Shown piece after piece: positions 58,137 to 64,000 of a DNA stretch of 64,000 nt. Both the position numbers and the translations under genes were made by a program. Source of the stretch: Nitratireductor sp. B36 (GTDB lineage Bacteria; Pseudomonadota; Alphaproteobacteria; Rhizobiales; Rhizobiaceae); NCBI RefSeq assembly GCF_020833685.1, contig NZ_JACKZY010000004.1, forward strand, positions 124,001 to 188,000, read 5' to 3'. The notes beneath the pieces were generated by a model. That model saw only the letters and a list, made by a program, of their open reading frames with translations. It made no database searches and was not told where the DNA came from. Within the stretch, counting starts at the first letter, position 1; every line of letters starts with the position of its first letter.

Positions 58137-61100
58137 GTGACAAGAAAGTCTGCGGGCACCGCCAGGAGACAATCGAGGACAACGATATCGCGCCAGTCAG
58201 GTGATGTCCTGGCCGCAGAGCACAAATCGGTCGTCTGGATCACCGCGCCCGCGGGGAGCGGAAAATCCGTCTTTGCCATGCAGATGTGCCGCCGGCTCGG
58301 CGGGGCATTTGTGTGGCTGCGTGCCGAGCCGCGCATGGCCGATATGGGCGCGTTCCTGACCTCTCTCGAGTCGGCGTTCCGCAATGCGTTTCCGAAATAC
58401 GATCTGCCCGCTCTGGCTTCGCAGGACATCGCATTCCCCGTGGACTACCTGCGGCGCTTGATCGCCGCCGGTGGCTGCGGCAACCGTATCACCGTTGTGC
58501 TGGACGATCTCCACGTTTTGCCTGCCGAAGCTGCCGTGCATCAGGCGCTTGCCGATGCGGTCAGTGATGATACCGGCGACATCCGAGTTGTTCTGGTTTC
58601 GCGTGAGGCCCAACATCCTGCATGGTTGAGGCTCAATGCCATCGGCAAGGCGATGGTGGTCGATTTCGACATGCTGAAACTTAACGAAACCGAAGCAGAT
58701 GAACTGATCAGCGCGTTCGATGGCGATTGCAGCCGCTGGTCGGCGCCGGAACTGGTCCGCGCCTCCGGCGGGTGGATGCTCGGTGCATGCCTGCTACTGC
58801 AATCTGCGATGTCCAGGGCTGACGATGCCGCCGACCGACTTGCGCCCGATTCAACGGATCTGCTCGATCTCATTGTCCATGAACTCGTTGAGCCGCTCTC
58901 CGAGCCGGACCGCATCATGCTTTGTCGGGCCGCACGGTTGCCCAACCTGCCGGTCAGGATTGTCGCGCACGCGCTCAATCTGCCGCGCGGCGACAAACGG
59001 TTGGCGAGGCTGGCGGACAGATTGCTGTTCGTCGAACGGGACGGCAGCGACCGGTTGCAGATTCACGACCTTCTCAAGGCAGCACTTCACCACCATTATT
59101 CAGACCTCGTCGACGCAGCCAAGACTGCCGAACTCGGCTCAAGGGCCGGTCAGGCGCTGCTTGAAAACGGGGACGTGGGCGAAGGATTGTTGCTCTTGTC
59201 GGCGTCGGGCGCATGGGATGCCCTAAGGGATGCGATCGCTGAATATGCGCCGTCGCTTGGCGAACAAGGTGAACTCGGCGTCATCCTGGCCGCGCTGGAA
59301 CCTATGCCGGAAGCGGAATTGGAAACCAGCCTGGCACTGCGCTACTGGTATGGCGAATCCCTGCTCGGCGTTAATCCGGCCAAGGCGTGCGAGGTCTTAT
59401 CGGCCGCGCTTGATGCGGCACAGCAATGCCATCAGCAGGAGTTGTTGATCCCGATCTGGACAGCACTGATAGATTCCATATGGTTTAAATGGACAGATCT
59501 CCACCTGCTGGATGATCTGATCGTCATGCTGCCGCAGTTAACGCAATTGGCGAGAAAGCTTGGGCCGCGCAGCGAGGCATCTCTGGCACGCGGGGCGTTC
59601 GTCGCAATGCTGCTCCGCCGACCCGATCATCCTGATTTTCCGTTCTGGGAACAGTGTAATCTGGACTTCTATTTCCAGACCTTGCCCCGTCACGAAACCA
59701 TCAGGCGCGGCATTCAATTGATGTTTCGTTATTGCTATTGCGAGGGCCATCGCTGGAAAGCCGCTCAGGTCCGGACGCGACTGAACCAGGTCTTTGACGA
59801 GGAGTTGGCGCCTGCTGTCGACATCTGCGCGCGTCACTTTGTTGCCGCCGAGTTCCTGTCGATTTTCGATGCTTCGGGTGACGAGACATTTCGCGCAATG
59901 GAGAGCGGAATCGAAGCCAACGCGAAACATCAGCAGCAGTTTTTCGATGGCGCGCTCCTGAATGCTGCCCTGTATAAGGCGCTAACCCTGGAAGATCGCG
60001 ATAGAACGCGGCGTTACCTGACCATGCTTTCCGTTCGTGTCGGCCCCCAAGCTCCCCCGCCTTACGTCGCCTTTCATCAGCACTTTATTGCCTGGGATCA
60101 TTGGCTCAGCGGAGAGTATGATGCAGCACTCGCGGTTATTCTGGGCGCGCACCGTGCAGGTGAACGGATCGGGATGGCTTTGTTCCCCGTTCTCTATGGC
60201 AATGCCGTTGCCGCCGTCCTCCAAAGCTTGGAGCGCCGGCGCGAGGCCCTGGCATGGCTGCGCCGTGCACGCCGGGCTGCGGCCAGGCAGAACAGTCCGC
60301 TGCTCGTCTTTCTAAGCGGGCTGCGCGGGGCTTTCCTGGCGTTGAAGAGCATCAATCCTGATCGCGCGCAGCCCTATCTGCGTACGGCGCTCGCGGCGGG
60401 CGCCACAATGCGGTTCTATCTTCATGCCTGGACGAGCCGGGCCGAAATGGCCGAATTGATGCGCTTTGCGATCCTCAACGATATCGAGACCGACTACGCC
60501 AATGAATTGATCCGTGTGCTTGGTCTTGCCGGAGAAATACCGTCCGAGGCAGATGGTGCCCGGATACAGATCGTTTCGCTCGGACGTTTCGACGTTTTGG
60601 AGGGCAGTATATCGCGCCTGACTTCGGGCAAGCTCCCGCGCAGCCCCATTGCGCTCGCCGTGCATCTGATTGCGGCGGGCCAGGATGGCGAGTCCAGCGA
60701 GGCCCTGGCCGACCGGCTCTGGCCGGAGCTCGATGCGACCGACGCGCGCAAACGGATGAAGTCGACCGTCTACCGCTTGCGGCAGATGATCGGAATATCT
60801 GAAGCCATTGTCACGCAGGGCGGCCGCATCGCGCTCGATCCCGATCATGTTTCCATCGACGCGTGGGATCTGATGGCGCTGGCAACGGCGCCCGGCTGGA
60901 CAGCGGAAGCCCGCTATACGGAGGCGCTCCGGCTTTATCGCGGACCATTTGTCTACCACTATGCCGACGATACGGGATTGATCGCATACGAGCACAAGCT
61001 TGAGGAAGCGGCGATAAACGCTTGCGCGGCCTTTGTCCGCTCGCTCAACGTCTCGGGGGACTGGCCGCGCGCACTGCGCGTATCGAGGGAGGGGTTGGAG

Positions 61101-61217
61101 CGCCTCGGCTTCCGTGAAACCCTCTACGACTTGGCCACCGAAGCCGCCGAACACCTCGGCGTCGAGCTGGATGTCGACGCGCTGGAAGCAGATGCAAGGG
61201 CCGGCGATCAAGCGTAA
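58137..61217 (+). CDS. Large SARP/BTAD transcriptional regulator with MalT-like ATPase domain
   Basis: 1,026 residues from GTG 58137; GGGGGA about 10 bases upstream, a start that is plausible but not certain. N-terminal STAND/MalT-type ATPase with P-loop ITAPAGSGKSVF and Walker B ITVVLDDLHVLP, then a winged-helix and TPR-like middle of ~500 residues. The C-terminal ~250 residues are SARP-like: an OmpR-type DNA-binding domain (IQIVSLGRFDVLEG, LADRLWPELDATDARKRM) and a BTAD with EALRLYRGPFVY. Signal-driven oligomerisation is expected. It lies 182 bases before a large autotransporter gene on the same strand and probably controls it. Confidence 0.85.
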   Translation: MTRKSAGTARRQSRTTISRQSGDVLAAEHKSVVWITAPAGSGKSVFAMQMCRRLGGAFVWLRAEPRMADMGAFLTSLESAFRNAFPKYDLPALASQDIAFPVDYLRRLIAAGGCGNRITVVLDDLHVLPAEAAVHQALADAVSDDTGDIRVVLVSREAQHPAWLRLNAIGKAMVVDFDMLKLNETEADELISAFDGDCSRWSAPELVRASGGWMLGACLLLQSAMSRADDAADRLAPDSTDLLDLIVHELVEPLSEPDRIMLCRAARLPNLPVRIVAHALNLPRGDKRLARLADRLLFVERDGSDRLQIHDLLKAALHHHYSDLVDAAKTAELGSRAGQALLENGDVGEGLLLLSASGAWDALRDAIAEYAPSLGEQGELGVILAALEPMPEAELETSLALRYWYGESLLGVNPAKACEVLSAALDAAQQCHQQELLIPIWTALIDSIWFKWTDLHLLDDLIVMLPQLTQLARKLGPRSEASLARGAFVAMLLRRPDHPDFPFWEQCNLDFYFQTLPRHETIRRGIQLMFRYCYCEGHRWKAAQVRTRLNQVFDEELAPAVDICARHFVAAEFLSIFDASGDETFRAMESGIEANAKHQQQFFDGALLNAALYKALTLEDRDRTRRYLTMLSVRVGPQAPPPYVAFHQHFIAWDHWLSGEYDAALAVILGAHRAGERIGMALFPVLYGNAVAAVLQSLERRREALAWLRRARRAAARQNSPLLVFLSGLRGAFLALKSINPDRAQPYLRTALAAGATMRFYLHAWTSRAEMAELMRFAILNDIETDYANELIRVLGLAGEIPSEADGARIQIVSLGRFDVLEGSISRLTSGKLPRSPIALAVHLIAAGQDGESSEALADRLWPELDATDARKRMKSTVYRLRQMIGISEAIVTQGGRIALDPDHVSIDAWDLMALATAPGWTAEARYTEALRLYRGPFVYHYADDTGLIAYEHKLEEAAINACAAFVRSLNVSGDWPRALRVSREGLERLGFRETLYDLATEAAEHLGVELDVDALEADARAGDQA

Positions 61218-61399
61218 CAACACGTTCGCAACTCTGTTGCCAGTTCGCAACATCCAGCCGCAAACCTGAGAAAAATCCGGCCCATCGAATGGGCGGCTCG
61301 ATCCGCGACCCATCCGCGACCCCGGCCCTCTATGCCTCAATCAACCGGATTCGCCGCCTACCGCAGCGAATGGATTGAAGCATTGAAGAGGGGCACCGG

Positions 61400-64000
61400 A
61401 TGGTGGTGAAGGTGATCGCAAGAATGAGTTTCAATGAATTGCCCAGGGCGCTGCTTTGCTCGACGGCAATTGCGGGCTGCCTGCTTGGCGCCAACGTCCC
61501 GGCCCTGGCGCAGGTCATCAATTGGGAAGGGGACACCTCCTCCGACTGGGGCACCGCCGACAACTGGGATCTGGGAACGGTTCCGACAGGGAGTCTCGAC
61601 GTTTACCTCAACGGCCAGGGTATTGATCCGGTTATCGATGGTGGCGTGATGGGGGGACCAGCCTATGCGGATGACATCTTTTTCGGAACTGTGCCAGGAG
61701 GGGCGGGTAGCCTGCTTATCGACAATGCTGGCCAGTTGCTGAGTGCCACCGCTCGTGTCGGGGAAGCGGCCAGCGCCCAGCATGTCATCGCGCTGAGAGG
61801 CGGTTCGTCCTGGAGCGTTTGGGGGACGATCTATCTCGGCACCGTGTCGCAGGGCAACCTTGTTGTCAGCGATGGCAGCACCATGACGAGCTCCGATGCT
61901 GTATTGGCTGAGGGGCCGAATACGTATGGCATCGCGTCTGTGTCGGGTATCGGCTCGTCTTGGAATGCCGGCGAGGATCTGATTGTGGGACGGCGTGGGA
62001 CGGGCCAGCTCTTCATTCAGGATGACGGACAACTCCAAGCAGAATATCTCACCATTGGCGAGAATTCCGATGGCGTCGGTACGGTCGTGGTCCACGGAGA
62101 CGGCGCGCAACTGCTTGTCGACTATAGCATTGATGTCGGCGAAGAGGGGCAGGGGCTGCTGACGATTGCCAATAACGGCTATGTGTCCAGCACCGATATT
62201 GCCAGGATAGGCCGGGAGGCCGGTTCTTCGGGCGCGGTCGAACTTTTGTCCGAGGGGCGTTGGGATCACGCGGGCATGCTCGTCGTCGGCGACCAGGGGG
62301 AAGGCTATCTGACCATCGACGCTGAAAGTGAGGTGAACAGCGCTTCCGCCGTAATCGGGCGGAACCTCAATTCCGCCGGCGTGGCCACGGTTGAGGGCAC
62401 CTGGGTCAATACAGGCTACATCACTGTCGGCCAGTCGGGCTTGGGCGAGATGCGTGTTCTGAATGGACAGGTCGAGAGCCAGTACGGCATCATCGCTGAC
62501 AACGCCGTCGCAAACGGCAGCTCGGTCTCTGTGGTTGGAGATACCGCCTCCTGGAATGCCAATGATGCGCTCTATGTCGGTCAGGGCGGTACCGGCCGAC
62601 TTTACATTTACGACGGCGGCACTGTGACAGCCGACGAGGTCGAGATTGGCGAAGGCAGTGGCACGGAGGGCACTGTCCTTGTCGCGGGAACAGACTCGCT
62701 TCTCGATGTCGGCTTGGTGCTTTCGGTTGGCGTTGATACCGTCGGCGGACTGCGTGTCGCCAGTGGCGGCAGGGTCACCACCGATAGGGCCCGTATCGGA
62801 TGGGACGTAGACGGGCAGGGCACGGTGGTGGTCGATGGAGACGGCTCGACCCTGGATGTGGGCGAGAACCTGTACGTAGGGTGGAGTGGGACTGGCCGTG
62901 TCGAAGTGTTGAACGAGGGGCAGGTCGAAGCCGACTTCCTCATCATTGCCGAGAACCCCGATAGTGCCGGTCATGTTTTGGTCGATGGCGCGGGATCAGA
63001 ACTCAGTGCCGACGAGGTGCTGATTGGCTGGGAGGGCGCCGGCGAACTGACGATCAGCAATGGCGGTCGGGTAACCAGTACGCGCGGCTATGTCGCCCAA
63101 CTGGCCACTTCCTCCGGTTCCGTGACGGTGACCGGTCCAGGCACGTCGTGGTGGTTGACCGGTGCGGGTGGCAGTTTGTTCGTCGGTGAAGAAGCGGCGG
63201 GCACACTGACCATCGCCGACGGGGGATTGGTGAATCAGAATTCCGGCGATGCACATATCGGCGCCGGCACCAACCCTGCCGGTTCCGGCAGCGTTCTGGT
63301 TACGGGAACCGGTTCGCAATGGATGACGACAGGGACCATCTATGTCGGATCGACCAATGACGGCTCCGTCACTATTGCCGATGGCGGCGCTGTGACAAGC
63401 GGAGGGCTGGTCATCGCCTCTGACAGCGGCGTTGCCGGAACCCTCAACATCGGTTCGGCATCGGGCGATGCCGCCGCCGGCGCGGGCACGCTTGCCGCAG
63501 GCATGGCCTTCGGCAATGGCGACGGCACGCTGGTATTCAATCACACCGACACGGGCTACAATTTCAACACCTTTCTGGCTTCTTCCGGCGCCGGGATGCA
63601 CCGTGTTCTACACGAGGCGGGCGAATCGATCTTTGGTGGTGATTGGTCGGCCTTCAATGGCACCACGACGGTCTCGGGCGGCACCCTCCTGGTTGACGGC
63701 GCGCTCAACGGCACCATCGATGTGGATGGAGGCGTTCTTGGCGGCTCCGGGGACATCGGTGATCTGGCGGTGAACGCCGGGGGTACACTGGCGCCGGGCA
63801 ATTCCGTTGGTACGATCCATGCGACGAATGCCACCTTCAACGCGGGCTCGACCTATACGGTCGAGCTCAACGATGGCGGGTTCGTTGAAGGAATCAACAA
63901 CGATCTGCTGACCGCGACAGCTGCGGTGACGATCAATGGCGGCACTGTGCATGTAACGCCGGAGAACGGCACCGATGATGGCTCGACCTATACGCCGGGC
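61400..64000 (+). CDS. Autotransporter with T5SS/PEP-CTERM-associated repeats (3' end cut off)
   Basis: 867 residues visible; the frame is open to the window's end. Start at ATG 61400 with GAGG 8-11 bases upstream. A signal peptide of ~37 residues ends ANVPALAQ. The passenger begins INWEGDTSSDWGTADNW, a usual start of this class, and has about eleven ~50-residue repeats of the type LYVGxxGTGxLxIxDGGxV. The end of the visible part, LAPGNSVGTIHATN and NGGTVHV, is the passenger segment that normally comes just before the outer-membrane barrel, so the barrel should follow outside. Surface adhesin or aggregation factor is likely; ligand unknown. Confidence 0.9.
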   Translation, partial: MVVKVIARMSFNELPRALLCSTAIAGCLLGANVPALAQVINWEGDTSSDWGTADNWDLGTVPTGSLDVYLNGQGIDPVIDGGVMGGPAYADDIFFGTVPGGAGSLLIDNAGQLLSATARVGEAASAQHVIALRGGSSWSVWGTIYLGTVSQGNLVVSDGSTMTSSDAVLAEGPNTYGIASVSGIGSSWNAGEDLIVGRRGTGQLFIQDDGQLQAEYLTIGENSDGVGTVVVHGDGAQLLVDYSIDVGEEGQGLLTIANNGYVSSTDIARIGREAGSSGAVELLSEGRWDHAGMLVVGDQGEGYLTIDAESEVNSASAVIGRNLNSAGVATVEGTWVNTGYITVGQSGLGEMRVLNGQVESQYGIIADNAVANGSSVSVVGDTASWNANDALYVGQGGTGRLYIYDGGTVTADEVEIGEGSGTEGTVLVAGTDSLLDVGLVLSVGVDTVGGLRVASGGRVTTDRARIGWDVDGQGTVVVDGDGSTLDVGENLYVGWSGTGRVEVLNEGQVEADFLIIAENPDSAGHVLVDGAGSELSADEVLIGWEGAGELTISNGGRVTSTRGYVAQLATSSGSVTVTGPGTSWWLTGAGGSLFVGEEAAGTLTIADGGLVNQNSGDAHIGAGTNPAGSGSVLVTGTGSQWMTTGTIYVGSTNDGSVTIADGGAVTSGGLVIASDSGVAGTLNIGSASGDAAAGAGTLAAGMAFGNGDGTLVFNHTDTGYNFNTFLASSGAGMHRVLHEAGESIFGGDWSAFNGTTTVSGGTLLVDGALNGTIDVDGGVLGGSGDIGDLAVNAGGTLAPGNSVGTIHATNATFNAGSTYTVELNDGGFVEGINNDLLTATAAVTINGGTVHVTPENGTDDGSTYTPG
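61829..63470 (+). repeat. Tandem beta-helix repeats of the autotransporter passenger
   Basis: About eleven degenerate units of ~50 codons (~150 bp). Each has a V/I-G turn, a G-x-G-x-L-x-I strand, a DGG/NGG turn, an IG/IA strand and a S-x-G-x-V-x-V-x-G strand. Units are clearly diverged at the DNA level, so the array looks old rather than recently expanded. Confidence 0.8.

Noticed and set aside
57697..58182. Minus-strand 161-codon frame in the gap before the regulator
   Set aside because: Only the C-terminal ~25 residues look coding; the rest is Arg/Pro/Cys-rich shadow-type sequence without a start signal. Perhaps a remnant.
61358..62974. A 538-codon minus-strand frame opposite the autotransporter
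   Set aside because: Translation is His/Asp/Ile-rich without domains and mirrors the periodic repeats of the plus-strand gene, which has signal peptide, start signal and family repeats.
1..64000. CRISPR arrays, rRNA genes, insertion sequences
   Set aside because: No regularly spaced identical repeats, no rRNA sequence, and no IS transposase other than the phage MuA was found.

Overview
The window is high-GC alphaproteobacterial DNA. The best fit is a Rhizobiales chromosome, perhaps Phyllobacteriaceae-like. The basis is the sulfate-assimilation order cysG, DUF2849, cysI, cysH, DUF934, a host-attachment family protein and a hydroxyproline-catabolism gene pair. This placement is inference from gene order and protein character; no database search was possible.

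Layout. Bases 1-15,330 are ordinary chromosome. They hold the end of a hydroxyproline dehydratase-like gene with a proline racemase-family partner, a small NepR-like protein, rpsU with a TTG start, the sulfite/siroheme operon, a host-attachment protein, an SDR oxidoreductase, a class A penicillin-binding protein, a RNase D-like exonuclease, an M20 dipeptidase, an orphan BMP-family binding protein and tRNA-Ser(GGA).

Bases ~15,357-57,440 are a transposable (Mu-type) prophage. It has a Mu-like early region (c repressor, Ner, MuA transposase, MuB ATPase, GemA, a Mor/C-type activator) and a Mu-like packaging and head module (gp25-gp30, protease/scaffold, capsid). Its contractile tail is P2-like (V, W, J, I, collar/fibre, FI, FII, E/E', T, U, X, D). 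Three near-identical dyads (CTGAC-3 bp-GTCAG) stand directly in front of the lysis/packaging, protease/capsid and sheath/tail blocks. They occupy the places of the C-activated promoters Plys, PI and PP of phage Mu, and are the best candidates for late promoters. Other details are a textbook T TTT TTT -1 frameshift site making E-E', a nested scaffold start, an amber codon inside a small early gene, and a nuclease-like domain at the end of the F-type head protein. Cargo genes lie against the grain or in AT-richer islands: two glycosyltransferases, two membrane-anchored proteins of similar architecture, a trypsin-like protease beyond the repressor, and a DNA adenine methylase at the distal end (the place of mom in Mu).

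Bases 57,440-64,000 are chromosome again. After about 700 bases without a convincing gene comes a 1,026-residue regulator with a MalT/STAND-type ATPase N-terminus and a SARP/BTAD-type C-terminus. Immediately downstream is a large autotransporter with about eleven ~50-residue beta-helix repeats, which runs off the end of the window. The pair looks like a regulator and its surface-protein target.
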